Shown here one piece after another: positions 36,420 to 44,938 of a stretch of DNA of 64,000 nucleotides. This stretch comes from Chryseobacterium indologenes (GTDB lineage: Bacteria; Bacteroidota; Bacteroidia; Flavobacteriales; Weeksellaceae): the NCBI RefSeq assembly GCF_018362995.1, contig NZ_CP074372.1, positions 2,604,001 to 2,668,000 on the forward strand, written 5' to 3'. The notes beneath the pieces are model-generated. The model saw only the letters and a program-made list of their open reading frames with translations. It ran no database searches and was not told the DNA's origin. Made by a program: the position numbers and the translations under genes. Numbering within the stretch: the stretch's first letter is position 1; each line of letters starts with the position of its first letter.

Positions 36420-37856
36420 TTATTCAGCAATTTTACCTTGAAGCTGAAGTGCTCCGGTAACCTTCATTCCTTTTGTCGGAGTTTCAAATCTCATGTTTTC
36501 TTTATTAACAAAAGCATCAATAGTGAAGAAATCTTCATTCTCTTCATTCGTAATCAGTTTTAACTTCAGGATATATCCTTTAACGCTGCCATCTTCAAGC
36601 AATTCTGTTTCCTTAAAGTCTACAACCTGAGCAATAAAATCAAAACATGCATAATTAGGAAGATCCTGGCTTGGTGCATACGTTGTGAAGTCTTCACTCA
36701 TTTTAGTTCCATCAGGTAAATCAGTGTTTGTGTGAACGTCAAGAATGAAAACAATTCCACTGATATTTACTTTCAGATGAGGCTGGGTCATGTAAGTGTT
36801 TCTATTTTCAGCATAATCTGTAGCAAAGAACCAAACTCCAAAAGTTTCTCTGGCCGGCCCCGCTACAATAGCCTGCAAATTCAGCGCATTTTCCCACTCT
36901 CTGATTGATCTTGTTTCAAAATCTAAAACATAATCAGTTTTCACTTCCGGAATTATGGTACTCAATTCATCTGTAACAATCGTTTTAAATCTTACATCTT
37001 CAAATTCTGTTTTACTCTTATCTTCATCAGATGAATCTGTAACCGTAGACTGCATTAAAACAGTGGTAAGATATTGACCGTAATCTTTAGTCTGGAAATT
37101 TTCATGACCAAAAACACCACTCCAGGTATTCACAAGATTATGAACATTTGATTTTCTTATAATAATTCCTGCTTCGTTAGTGATTTCAGGAGCAGCAATT
37201 CCTTCTGTATTCGGGAAATAATCCTTACCATCCACCAACTGATGATTCATGATCTCATTATTTTCTTCGTGAGAAAACTCTGCAAAACCTTTATAAGTGA
37301 CATTTTGGTTTTCAAAAATATACGGAAGCCCTGTTTTTGCCTTATCAGATCCTTCAAAATGATAAGAAAGTGAAATAGCTTTAAATTCTTCCTCTTTTGT
37401 TGCCGGATTATGATTACCATTATTATCAAACTGAGAATGATACAAAATCATATAAGATTTGATCTTCCCTTCATGAAGTTCGTTTTCAAACTTTTCTTCC
37501 ATTTGTGCGATTGCCTGTTGTGGAGCCAGCGCATAAGCATCTTCTGTCACCATATAAGCAAAGCCTTCTATCTCACCATTTTCCTTTTCAAAAGCCGAAA
37601 TAGGTGTATATTCTCCTCTTAGCTGCAGCGCTATAGAATAGACTATATAATCATTATAAATTTTGATTTTTTCAAATTCCTTATTTACTGTCTTTGGCTC
37701 TTCCACTTGTGATGAGGGGATTTCCGGTATTGTTTCCACCACTTCTTCCGCCACTTCCTGTACTACTTTTTCCTCCGGCATTTCCATTTCCTGAACCAAA
37801 GTACTTACATTTTCCTGATTGTTGTTTTTCTTCTTAAAAAAATCAAAGATTCCCAT
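36420..37856 (-). CDS. Conserved-looking protein of unknown function (478 residues)
   Basis: Residues 1-55 are an acidic disordered tail after MGIFDFFKKKNNN with a Glu/Val-rich tract. Residues about 60-470 look folded and globular, rich in beta strands with an aromatic/Asp mix (SYMILYHSQFDNNGN, FGVWFFATDYAENRN, GYILKLKLITNEENE). There is no signal peptide or membrane segment, so it is cytoplasmic. Parts such as DYFPNTEGIAAPEI and FGHENFQ suggest a conserved Bacteroidetes family, but I cannot name it. It is a single-gene unit, terminated by the hairpin at 36371. Confidence 0.75.
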   Translation of the reverse strand: MGIFDFFKKKNNNQENVSTLVQEMEMPEEKVVQEVAEEVVETIPEIPSSQVEEPKTVNKEFEKIKIYNDYIVYSIALQLRGEYTPISAFEKENGEIEGFAYMVTEDAYALAPQQAIAQMEEKFENELHEGKIKSYMILYHSQFDNNGNHNPATKEEEFKAISLSYHFEGSDKAKTGLPYIFENQNVTYKGFAEFSHEENNEIMNHQLVDGKDYFPNTEGIAAPEITNEAGIIIRKSNVHNLVNTWSGVFGHENFQTKDYGQYLTTVLMQSTVTDSSDEDKSKTEFEDVRFKTIVTDELSTIIPEVKTDYVLDFETRSIREWENALNLQAIVAGPARETFGVWFFATDYAENRNTYMTQPHLKVNISGIVFILDVHTNTDLPDGTKMSEDFTTYAPSQDLPNYACFDFIAQVVDFKETELLEDGSVKGYILKLKLITNEENEDFFTIDAFVNKENMRFETPTKGMKVTGALQLQGKIAE

Positions 37857-37919
37857 ACTGTTATTTATAATTGGCGGTAAATATAATAAAAGTGCCCAAC
37901 AGACCCATCATAAAAAAAA

Positions 37920-37963
37920 TGCCATTGTGTCAGTTTATGTTTTGTGATATATTTTTTTGAGAA
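37920..37963 (+). promoter_or_regulatory. Promoter-like motif identical in layout to the htpG upstream region
   Basis: TGCCATTGTGTCAG is followed by a spacer with a TATA-like segment and TTTTTTTGAGAA. The same pattern occurs in the same orientation at 40980-41022 in front of htpG, with 24 of the first 31 bases identical. Here it faces the 3' end of the S9 peptidase gene, with no plus-strand gene behind it. It may be a duplicate of the htpG promoter or an operator for the minus-strand gene at 37856. Confidence 0.5.
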
Positions 37964-37972
37964 GTATAAAAA

Positions 37973-38003
37973 AACCCGGCGGAGCCTTTGGCTCCGCCGG
38001 GTT
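37973..38003 (-). terminator. Strong terminator of the S9 peptidase gene
   Basis: AACCCGGCGGAGCC and GGCTCCGCCGGGTT form a perfect 14-bp GC-rich stem with a TTT loop and a T-run on the minus strand. Confidence 0.93.
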
Positions 38004-38007
38004 CATA

Positions 38008-40902
38008 TTAATTAGGCTTATCGTCTGTCAGCTCAAATCCCCAATCTTTTCCTTTTTGGGTGGCCGGAATACCTTTCGTCATCCAGACCGGAGCTTTAGC
38101 ATCTTTAAGATAGTAATCAAAAAACTGCTGTTCACGGATTTGAATATCCTTTCTGTTCTGGCGTTTTACCAGATTATGATCATCACCGTTATAGTTCAGA
38201 AGCCATACCGGTTTTCCAAGGCGGCGTAATGCGGTAAACATTTCAATTCCCTGATACCATGGCACTGCACCATCTTTATCATTACTCATAATAACTACCG
38301 GAGTCTGTACTTTATCAATGGTAAAAAGCGGTGAATTTTTAATATAAAGATCCGGTGCTTCCCATAGATTTTTTCCTAATCTGCTTTGTGATTTTTCATA
38401 CTGAAACTGTCTGTTCATCCCCGATGTCCATCGGATTCCTCCATATGCAGAAGTCATGTTGACAACAGGAGCACCACTCCACGCGGCAGCATACATATTG
38501 GTATGAGCAATAAGATAGGCTACCTGATAACCACCCCAGCTTTGTCCCTGAATTCCGATTTTAGCACCATCTACCCAGGAATTTTGTTTTAATTTTTCAA
38601 CTCCGGAATTAATGTATTCCATTGCAGATTCCCCAGGGAAGCCGTCTGTGTAAGAAATATCAGGAGTAAAAACCAGATACCCGTTGCTCACAAAATAAGA
38701 AATATTCAATCTTGAAGGTGTAGGAGCTGGCGCAACATAACGGTTCAGATTATCCGAAAGTTTTTCATAGAAATAGACAATCATAGGATATTTTTTATTC
38801 GGATCGAAATTTTCCGGTTTGTATAAAATTCCTGTAGAAGTATGCTCTTTTGGTGTTGTCCAGTGTATCAGTTCATCTGTGCTCCAGTTATATTGCTTTT
38901 GCTGCGGATTGGTATCACTCAGCTTTTGCTGTTCTGAGAAATCAGATGCTGCAAAAATGTTGGGAGAATCAGTGTAGGATTCTTTTACTAATATATATTC
39001 TTCAGCATTTTTTGCTTTTTGAAGACTTCTGTATCCCCACACATCTTCCATCTGGATTTTTACCGGATCTGAACCCGACTGGATAGATGTTTTAAAAATT
39101 CCATTCGCTTTGGATGTATTATCAAATGCTGATAAATAAATAGCTGATTTTCGGTTCAAGCTTTTAATATCTTTATCTAAATCGTAAGTGTCAAATGTTA
39201 TTTTATGCTTACGCCCAAATCCATTGGTGATATTTCTCGGCTTTTTTGAACCATTCAGGAAAAACTCCCAAAGATCGTAACGGTCTCTGATAATCACAGA
39301 TTCATCATTATCTGTCCAGGATGCAATACCATAAGAATTTGGAAAATCCGGCATATCAAATTCTTCATCCACAAAAGAAACAGGCAATCCGCTGCTCAAT
39401 GGAAGTGTTTGTTTTGTCTTCACATTATAGCTGAGCCACTTCCCTTTTTCTCTGTCAAAAATCACTACGAATTTCCCGAGTGGAGAAACAACCGCTGCTC
39501 CATTCAGATTCTGAATAATTTCCGTTCTTTCCCCTGTTTTATTATCAATCAGGAAATACGTTTTCTTTGTTGCTCCTTCCCACTGTGAAGAAATACGGTT
39601 GTTCAAACTTGTAATACCAAGCGCAAATTCAGCATTTCCTTCATTTACCAGTCTTAAAGTATCCAAATCTTCACCATCTATATTTCTGAAGAAATCCGGT
39701 TTTTCCGTCTGCATTACTGCAGCATAAGATTTTTTTAAATCATTTTTCAATTCTTTAAGTTGTACCGTTTGCAGATAATCATCTTTATAATTCCAGATAT
39801 CTACAACGGCATGGTCATTCGCGATCATTGCTGTATCTTTTGCAACAGGCTTTGGAGCAACACCGAAATACAGCTGCTTTCCATTTTTGCTGAATAACGG
39901 TAAACGGTTTTCAGAAACCACCCAATTCTTCTTCATCTGTGCATTTTCATTGGTAATAGTTTCCTTTTTATTTCCTTTAAAATTAAAGTAATACAACTGA
40001 TATAATTTCACCAAATCATTTTGTGCAGAAGAAGTTCCCACATATGCCAGCTGATTTCCCTCTTCATCAAAAGACAATTGTGAAAAATCGCCTTCCATTT
40101 CTGAAATCTTAGTAACAGTTCCTTTTTGCAGATCTACAACCTGTACGGTCTGAAGTGCATATTTCTTAGGTTTTGATTTATCTGTATCTTTTTTGTCCGC
40201 AGATTTTTCATCTGCTGAATCCTTTCCTTCTTTTTTATCTTTCTTTTCTTCCGGCTTTTTAGTTACAAAAACAAGCTGTTTCCCATTTTTACTGAATTCA
40301 TAGCGGACTACATTATCATATTCTGTAGTTTTTCCATCTAAAAGATTTCGCACAATCAGCTGCAAAGGCTTTACATTTTTATCTTCATCTTTATTTTCGT
40401 CTCCATCTTCTTTATCTGAAGCATCATCCGAAGATTTATCTTTTGTATTTTCCAGAAGATAAGCAACATAAGAACCCGCTTTTTCAGGAATTTTAAATGA
40501 TTTCACATTCGGGATTTTCTCTGTTTTATCATGTAAAAAATCAACAATTGCAAGGCTGTCTTTTGTTAATTTGTTTTTCTTAAGCTTTTTATCTTTTACT
40601 GCTTTTATGTCTTTATACTGAGGACGGATTTGAAAGACAGCAAACCTGGAATCATTCGTAAAATCTACTTTTGTTCCTCTTGCAAACTTCTTTGATGTTT
40701 TATTTTTAACGGAATATAAAGAAAGGTTAGCATTTCCTTCCTGAGCATCCACAGAATAGGCAATCCATTTTCCGTCATTTGAGATTTTTCTTGCCCCAAT
40801 ATTTTGCCAGCTGTCGTAAACAGAATGGTCTAAAGGCTTTTTCTGTGCATAGACCCAACAGGTCATCATGAGCAGAATAAAAACTGTACATTTCAACTTC
40901 AT
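38008..40902 (-). CDS. S9 family prolyl-oligopeptidase-type peptidase
   Basis: This 964-residue exported protein has a signal peptide (MKLKCTVFILLMMTCWVYA), an N-terminal beta-propeller of about 650 residues and a C-terminal alpha/beta hydrolase. Ser is in IGIQGQSWGGYQVAYL, Asp in VVIMSNDKDGAVPW and His in NYNGDDHNLV. The S9 family cleaves short peptides, often after Pro. Two Lys/Asp/Glu-rich low-complexity inserts (about residues 155-175 and 220-245) interrupt the propeller. The gene is divergent from htpG and ends in a strong hairpin. It is probably periplasmic. Confidence 0.93.
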   Translation of the reverse strand: MKLKCTVFILLMMTCWVYAQKKPLDHSVYDSWQNIGARKISNDGKWIAYSVDAQEGNANLSLYSVKNKTSKKFARGTKVDFTNDSRFAVFQIRPQYKDIKAVKDKKLKKNKLTKDSLAIVDFLHDKTEKIPNVKSFKIPEKAGSYVAYLLENTKDKSSDDASDKEDGDENKDEDKNVKPLQLIVRNLLDGKTTEYDNVVRYEFSKNGKQLVFVTKKPEEKKDKKEGKDSADEKSADKKDTDKSKPKKYALQTVQVVDLQKGTVTKISEMEGDFSQLSFDEEGNQLAYVGTSSAQNDLVKLYQLYYFNFKGNKKETITNENAQMKKNWVVSENRLPLFSKNGKQLYFGVAPKPVAKDTAMIANDHAVVDIWNYKDDYLQTVQLKELKNDLKKSYAAVMQTEKPDFFRNIDGEDLDTLRLVNEGNAEFALGITSLNNRISSQWEGATKKTYFLIDNKTGERTEIIQNLNGAAVVSPLGKFVVIFDREKGKWLSYNVKTKQTLPLSSGLPVSFVDEEFDMPDFPNSYGIASWTDNDESVIIRDRYDLWEFFLNGSKKPRNITNGFGRKHKITFDTYDLDKDIKSLNRKSAIYLSAFDNTSKANGIFKTSIQSGSDPVKIQMEDVWGYRSLQKAKNAEEYILVKESYTDSPNIFAASDFSEQQKLSDTNPQQKQYNWSTDELIHWTTPKEHTSTGILYKPENFDPNKKYPMIVYFYEKLSDNLNRYVAPAPTPSRLNISYFVSNGYLVFTPDISYTDGFPGESAMEYINSGVEKLKQNSWVDGAKIGIQGQSWGGYQVAYLIAHTNMYAAAWSGAPVVNMTSAYGGIRWTSGMNRQFQYEKSQSRLGKNLWEAPDLYIKNSPLFTIDKVQTPVVIMSNDKDGAVPWYQGIEMFTALRRLGKPVWLLNYNGDDHNLVKRQNRKDIQIREQQFFDYYLKDAKAPVWMTKGIPATQKGKDWGFELTDDKPN

Positions 40903-40979
40903 TTTTAAAATATTTTAAGAATTAAAAGTAAGGTATTTCTTCGACAAATTCACACGATGAGCCTGTTTCAAGTAAAAAA

Positions 40980-41022
40980 TGCCATTCTGTCACTTTCTGC
41001 TATATGGTATTTTTTTTGAGAA
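40980..41022 (+). promoter_or_regulatory. Candidate stress-type promoter of htpG
   Basis: TGCCATTCTGTCAC, then a spacer and TATTTTTTTTGAGAA, ends 27 bases before the htpG start. It does not match the TAnnTTTG spacing exactly (an extended T-run). The TGNCA N3 TGNCA repeat looks like an operator or an alternative-sigma element. The same block recurs at 37920-37963. Confidence 0.55.
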
Positions 41023-41048
41023 AGAATTTAAAAATTAAAAATCTAAAT

Positions 41049-42944
41049 ATGATGACTAAAGGAAATATTAATGTATCTGTGGAAAACATTTTCCCGCTTA
41101 TCAAAAAATTTCTTTACAGTGACCACGAAATATTCTTAAGAGAATTGATCTCCAATGCAACGGATGCCACTTTAAAATTAAAACATTTAACCAGCATCGG
41201 AGAAGCGAAAGTGGAATATGGAAATCCGAAACTTGAAGTAAAGATTGACAAAGACCAGAAAACTTTACGCATTATCGACCAGGGTATTGGGATGACAGGT
41301 GAAGAAGTTGAAAAATATATCAACCAGGTTGCTTTCTCAGGGGCTGAGGAGTTTTTGGAGAAATATAAAGATTCTGCAAAGGATTCAGGGATTATCGGAC
41401 ATTTCGGTCTTGGATTCTACTCTGCATTTATGGTTGCTGAAAAAGTAGAAATTCTTACAAAGTCTTATAAAGATGAACCGGCTGTACGTTGGATCTGCGA
41501 TGGAAGCCCGGAGTTCACTCTTGAAGAAACTACTGATAAAACCGATAGAGGAACTGAGATCATTCTTCATATTGCTGAAGATTCTGTAGAATTTTTAGAA
41601 GAAGGAAAAATCCGTGAACTGTTATTAAAGTATAACAAATTTATGCCTGTTCCGATCAAATTCGGGACAAAAACACATACACTTCCATTACCGGAAGACG
41701 CTCCTGAAGATGCAGTAGCTGAAACGGAAGAGGTAGACAATATCATCAACAATCCAGTACCGGCATGGACGATTGCTCCAAGTGAACTGACCAACGAGGA
41801 TTATATGAAGTTCTACCACGAGCTGTACCCAATGCAGTTTGAGGAGCCTTTATTCAATATTCACCTGAATGTTGACTATCCATTCAACCTTACGGGAGTT
41901 CTTTTCTTCCCGAAACTGAGCAACAACCTGAATATTGAGAAAGACAAAATTCAATTATATCAAAACCAGGTATTCGTAACGGACGAAGTAAAAGGAATTG
42001 TTCCGGATTTCCTGATGCTTCTGAGAGGAGTTATTGATTCTCCGGATATTCCATTGAACGTTTCCCGTTCTTATCTTCAGGCAGATGGTGCTGTAAAGAA
42101 AATTTCATCTTACATCACGAAAAAAGTAGCCGACAAAATGGCTTCTTTAATCAACGAAAACCGTGAAGACTACGAGAAAAAATGGAACGACATTAAGATC
42201 GTAATCGAGTATGGAATTGTTACGGAAGAAAAATTTGCTGACAAAGCTGATAAGTTTACCTTATATCCTACTACAGACGGAAAATATTTCCTTTGGGATG
42301 AATTGGTTGAGAAAATCAAGCCTATACAAACGGATAAAGACAATAAACTGGTTGTACTATATGCTACCAATGCTGATGAACAACACAGCTACATCCAGTC
42401 TGCAAAGGATAAAGGATATGAAGTTCTGTTATTAGACTCTCCTATCACTCCACACGTTATCCAAAAGCTGGAAACTTCAAAAGAAAATATCTCTTTTGCA
42501 AGAGTAGATGCAGATCACGTGAATAACCTGATCAAAAAAGATGAGCCGGCAATTTCAAAACTGAGCGAAACTGAAAAAGAATCCTTGAAAAAGAATGTAG
42601 AAGAAGCTATTCAGGATTCTAAATTTACAGTTCAGCTTGAAGATCTTGACAGCAATGATGCTCCATTCACTATTACCCAACCTGAGTTCATGAGAAGAAT
42701 GAAAGAAATGCAGGCGACAGGCGGTGGCGGTATGTTTGGAATGGGAGGTTTCCCGGAGATGTACAATCTTGTAGTGAATTCCAACAGTGAACTTTCTAAT
42801 CAGATTTTAAAGACTGAGAATACGGAAGAGAAGGAAAGTTTAATCAAATACGCTTTGGATCTTGCCAAGCTTTCACAAAACTTACTGAAAGGAAAAGACC
42901 TGACAGATTTTATACAGAAAAGCTATAAGCAACTTGAAAAATAA
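41049..42944 (+). CDS. htpG: Molecular chaperone HtpG (Hsp90)
   Basis: The 631-residue protein shows the Hsp90 N-terminal ATPase domain: LRELISNATDATLKLK (catalytic Glu and Asn), IIDQGIGMTGEEVEKYINQVAFSG and IIGHFGLGFYSAFMVA. The middle domain has GVLFFPKLSNNLNIEKDKIQLYQNQVFVTDE and IPLNVSRSYLQ. The short C-terminal dimerisation part lacks the eukaryotic MEEVD tail. A Gly-rich loop (GGGGMFGMGG) at about residues 555-565 is unusual. The start is taken at 41049 because the residues before it are not part of the fold. It is a heat-shock chaperone of the cytoplasm. Confidence 0.96.
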   Translation: MMTKGNINVSVENIFPLIKKFLYSDHEIFLRELISNATDATLKLKHLTSIGEAKVEYGNPKLEVKIDKDQKTLRIIDQGIGMTGEEVEKYINQVAFSGAEEFLEKYKDSAKDSGIIGHFGLGFYSAFMVAEKVEILTKSYKDEPAVRWICDGSPEFTLEETTDKTDRGTEIILHIAEDSVEFLEEGKIRELLLKYNKFMPVPIKFGTKTHTLPLPEDAPEDAVAETEEVDNIINNPVPAWTIAPSELTNEDYMKFYHELYPMQFEEPLFNIHLNVDYPFNLTGVLFFPKLSNNLNIEKDKIQLYQNQVFVTDEVKGIVPDFLMLLRGVIDSPDIPLNVSRSYLQADGAVKKISSYITKKVADKMASLINENREDYEKKWNDIKIVIEYGIVTEEKFADKADKFTLYPTTDGKYFLWDELVEKIKPIQTDKDNKLVVLYATNADEQHSYIQSAKDKGYEVLLLDSPITPHVIQKLETSKENISFARVDADHVNNLIKKDEPAISKLSETEKESLKKNVEEAIQDSKFTVQLEDLDSNDAPFTITQPEFMRRMKEMQATGGGGMFGMGGFPEMYNLVVNSNSELSNQILKTENTEEKESLIKYALDLAKLSQNLLKGKDLTDFIQKSYKQLEK

Positions 42945-42952
42945 CATACAAG

Positions 42953-42977
42953 AGACTGTTTCGTTTTGAAGCAGTCT
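42953..42977 (+). terminator. Terminator of htpG
   Basis: AGACTG and CAGTCT with the flanking TTTC/GAAG pairing make a hairpin with a G-T-rich loop, followed by TTTTTTT. Confidence 0.8.
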
Positions 42978-42994
42978 TTTTTTATTTGAGCATG

Positions 42995-43204
42995 TTGGGG
43001 AAGCGCAAAGACGCAAGCTTTTCTCACAAGCTTCATGCTTTAAGGCGCAAGGATTTTATCTGCGATAAAATTGTGTACTGTATATTTTATTTTCTATTTC
43101 ACGCTGATTTTGCAGATTACGCAGATACTAATAAAAATCTGCATAATCTGTGTGATCTGCGAGAAAATTTAATAAATGAAACTCTTTGCGCCTTTGCGTT
43201 TTCC
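42995..43204. repeat. Intergenic composite repeat, copy B
   Basis: The best preserved copy. Ends are GGGAAGCGCAAAGACGCAAG at the left and TTTGCGCCTTTGCGTTTTCC at the right, i.e. imperfect terminal inverted repeats. Inside is the ATTTTATC/GATAAAAT hairpin and a direct and inverted array of CAGATTACGCAGAT and AATCTGCATAATCTG blocks. Shares modules with copies A, C and D. No gene inside. Confidence 0.75.
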
Positions 43205-43351
43205 AACAATCTAAAAATCATCAACAACTAATTTAAATAAACTGAATATTATAAACCTGTCCCTTCTTTTCTCTTAATCTTCATTACTTTACTCTATATT
43301 TTATTCGTTTTCTATTGTATAGCTTCTGCTTTTTTGCCATTTTTGTATAAA

Positions 43352-43753
43352 ATGTCGGTCATGCAAAAAGAAAAATTACGCGTCATCAGAAAGCAAAAAG
43401 GCTATACTCAACAGCAGGTAGCGGACTTTATCGCAACAGATGTATCTAATTACAGCAGAAAAGAAAGCGGTGATGTGAGGATCGTAAAAGATGAATGGGA
43501 CAAACTTGCCCGTTTTCTGGATGTACCCATTGAGGACATTTACGAAGAAGAGGAAGCTACAGTAGTAATTAATAATAACCATCCTGTATTTAATGACAGA
43601 TCTTCTTCTGCAGGAGTTATTAATAGTCTGAATAACTATGATAATATTCCGGGAGATATTATTGAAAACCTACAAAACTATATTGCTTTATTAAAAGAAG
43701 AAAATGAAAGACTTAAAGAAGAACTGAAAGGTCTCCCAAGCAGAAAAAAATAA
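43352..43753 (+). CDS. XRE-family helix-turn-helix protein with coiled-coil tail
   Basis: The 133-residue protein has a classic Cro/C1 HTH at about residues 10-65 (LRVIRKQKGYTQQQVADFIA, SNYSRKESGDVRIVKDEWDK). A Glu-rich hinge (EDIYEEEEATVV) and a C-terminal coiled coil (NLQNYIALLKEENERLKEEL) follow. The coil suggests a dimer. ATG 43352 or 43361 is possible; the -7-like box at 43338-43345 leaves almost no leader for either. No partner toxin gene is seen. Confidence 0.8.
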   Translation: MSVMQKEKLRVIRKQKGYTQQQVADFIATDVSNYSRKESGDVRIVKDEWDKLARFLDVPIEDIYEEEEATVVINNNHPVFNDRSSSAGVINSLNNYDNIPGDIIENLQNYIALLKEENERLKEELKGLPSRKK

Positions 43754-43780
43754 TACGGTTTGAAACTTTAAAAATATTGG

Positions 43781-43809
43781 TGTCACTCATATTCAATTAT
43801 GGAGTGACA
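43781..43809 (+). terminator. Terminator of the XRE gene
   Basis: TGTCACTC and GAGTGACA pair over 8 bp with a 13-base loop and are followed by TTTTTTT. Confidence 0.75.
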
Positions 43810-44025
43810 TTTTTTTATAATATTTTCCAACGCAAAGAATTAATGACTCGAGGGTTCTATTTTAGGAAGCGAAGAGGTGCGACTTTGTCGCTGATGAAGC
43901 TTTAGGGTAATACGTTCACTTAAAAAAATCAATGAAATTGATTCCCTTCTTTGCTCCCTTAAAAATAGTACAGCTTATAGATAGAAACTCTGCATTAAAA
44001 AATTATTGTTTCCGAAAATTAAAAT

Positions 44026-44322
44026 TTACAATTCAGCCAACGGATCCCAGAACAGTTTTTTGAAATTTTTTATTCTAAGATTTTCCACAGTAATTCCTTC
44101 TGCTTCCAGCTTAGGCTGAAATTCCGGAACAGATAAAATTCCTGAGCTTGATATAACACGGTGAGCAGGCACATCTTTCGGACAACCACCCATGGCTTTT
44201 CCTACATGTCTGGAATGATTTGGATAGCCAACTGCTTTTGCGATGGCACCATACGTAGAAACTCTTCCTTTGGGAATAAGCCTTGCTACTTCATATACCT
44301 GTTGTTTGAAAATTTCGTCCAT
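44026..44322 (-). CDS. Alkyltransferase-like protein (ATL), MGMT family without the active cysteine
   Basis: This 98-residue protein is the small DNA-binding domain of O6-alkylguanine alkyltransferases: VARLIPKGRVSTYGAIAKAV, then GKAMGGCPKDVPAHRVISSSG. The catalytic PCHRV motif of true alkyltransferases is replaced by PAHRV, so it cannot accept alkyl groups. ATL proteins bind O6-alkylguanine lesions and recruit nucleotide-excision repair. The first helix carries the Tyr that flips the base. Its length and position fit a stand-alone ATL. Confidence 0.92.
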   Translation of the reverse strand: MDEIFKQQVYEVARLIPKGRVSTYGAIAKAVGYPNHSRHVGKAMGGCPKDVPAHRVISSSGILSVPEFQPKLEAEGITVENLRIKNFKKLFWDPLAEL

Positions 44323-44411
44323 ATCAAATTGTTATTTTTTAGCAAGCTTTCTTTTTTGCATCATTTTTGAACTCTCCTAAGCTCAATGATGTTTCATTAA
44401 AAGATAAAGAT

Positions 44412-44558
44412 ATGAAAAAATCATTTTTCAGGCTGTTGAATTCCGTTAATAAAAAAGTTCTTCCTAAGCTGAGTAATAAAGATCCTAACCATCTTACTAA
44501 GATTGAAAAAGGTATTCTGGCATATCGTTATTTTGTGCTGGTGAATTCTTTGGATTGA
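44412..44558 (+). CDS. Small basic protein, 48 residues
   Basis: MKKSFFRLLNSVNKKVLPKL followed by an Asp/Pro-Leu-Lys stretch and a terminal LAYRYFVLVNSLD forms a plausible small protein. The pattern K-K-x-F-F-x-L-L-N-x-V-N-K and a terminal aromatic helix recur in small proteins that I associate with Chryseobacterium genomes. It is in its own unit divergent from the ATL gene. Function unknown. Confidence 0.6.
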   Translation: MKKSFFRLLNSVNKKVLPKLSNKDPNHLTKIEKGILAYRYFVLVNSLD

Positions 44559-44604
44559 TTTTTCTGAATATGAATGTCTTTGGCTACAGATGTCTGTGGG
44601 GAAT

Positions 44605-44688
44605 TTTGGAAAATGCAAAGGCGCTAGTCTTTCTGACATGATTCATGCTTTAAGGCGCAAAGATTTTATCTCCGATAAAATTGTATAT
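44605..44688. repeat. Intergenic composite repeat, copy C (left part only)
   Basis: TTGGAAAATGCAAAGGCG, CATGCTTTAAGGCGCAAAG and the ATTTTATC/GATAAAAT hairpin match the left half of copy B. The right end is missing. Confidence 0.65.
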
Positions 44689-44701
44689 CATTATTTATTT
44701 G

Positions 44702-44832
44702 AACCATTAAGGCCATTTAAGTTTTTAAGAATATTAAGAGAATAGCTAAAGCTATTTTTTTTAGCTGTGTGTTTTATTTTTCATCAAAGATGAAACTTAA
44801 TTTTTCTTATTCTCTTCATTTTCTTAATGGTT
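44702..44832. repeat. Intergenic inverted-repeat element
   Basis: AACCATTAAG at 44702-44711 and CTTAATGGTT at 44823-44832 are perfect inverted ends. A second inverted pair (AAGAGAATA with TATTCTCTT) lies inside. It is about 131 bp, non-coding and MITE-like in build. Confidence 0.6.
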
Positions 44833-44883
44833 AAATAATTTGAATTATTAAAACAAATCTATTTCTAAATACTAAAATAAAAA

Positions 44884-44908
44884 AGCGCTCCAAATGAATT
44901 GGAGCGCT
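44884..44908 (-). terminator. Terminator of the deoxyhypusine-synthase-like gene
   Basis: AGCGCTCCAA and TTGGAGCGCT form a perfect 10-bp stem with a 5-base loop, followed on the minus strand by a T-run. Confidence 0.88.
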
Positions 44909-44938
44909 GTATGGTAATCTCTGATGAGAATTTTATGC

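Larger units (their letters stand above)
42945..43351. other. Non-coding gap between htpG and the XRE gene
   Basis: Contains the htpG terminator, repeat copy B and about 150 bases of AT-rich sequence with a promoter-like TTG at 43315-43317 and CATTTTTG at 43338-43345. No reading frame stands out. Confidence 0.6.
44559..44938. other. Non-coding gap with two repeat elements
   Basis: About 380 bases holding repeat copy C, the AACCATTAAG inverted-repeat element and the terminator of the deoxyhypusine-synthase-like gene. No gene seen. Confidence 0.6.

Noticed and set aside
30786..37856. Genomic island covering the orphan barrel gene to the 478-residue gene.
   Set aside because: recA and gapA flank or lie inside, and no integrase, tRNA attachment site or transposase is present. 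Only the single orphan gene looks compositionally odd.
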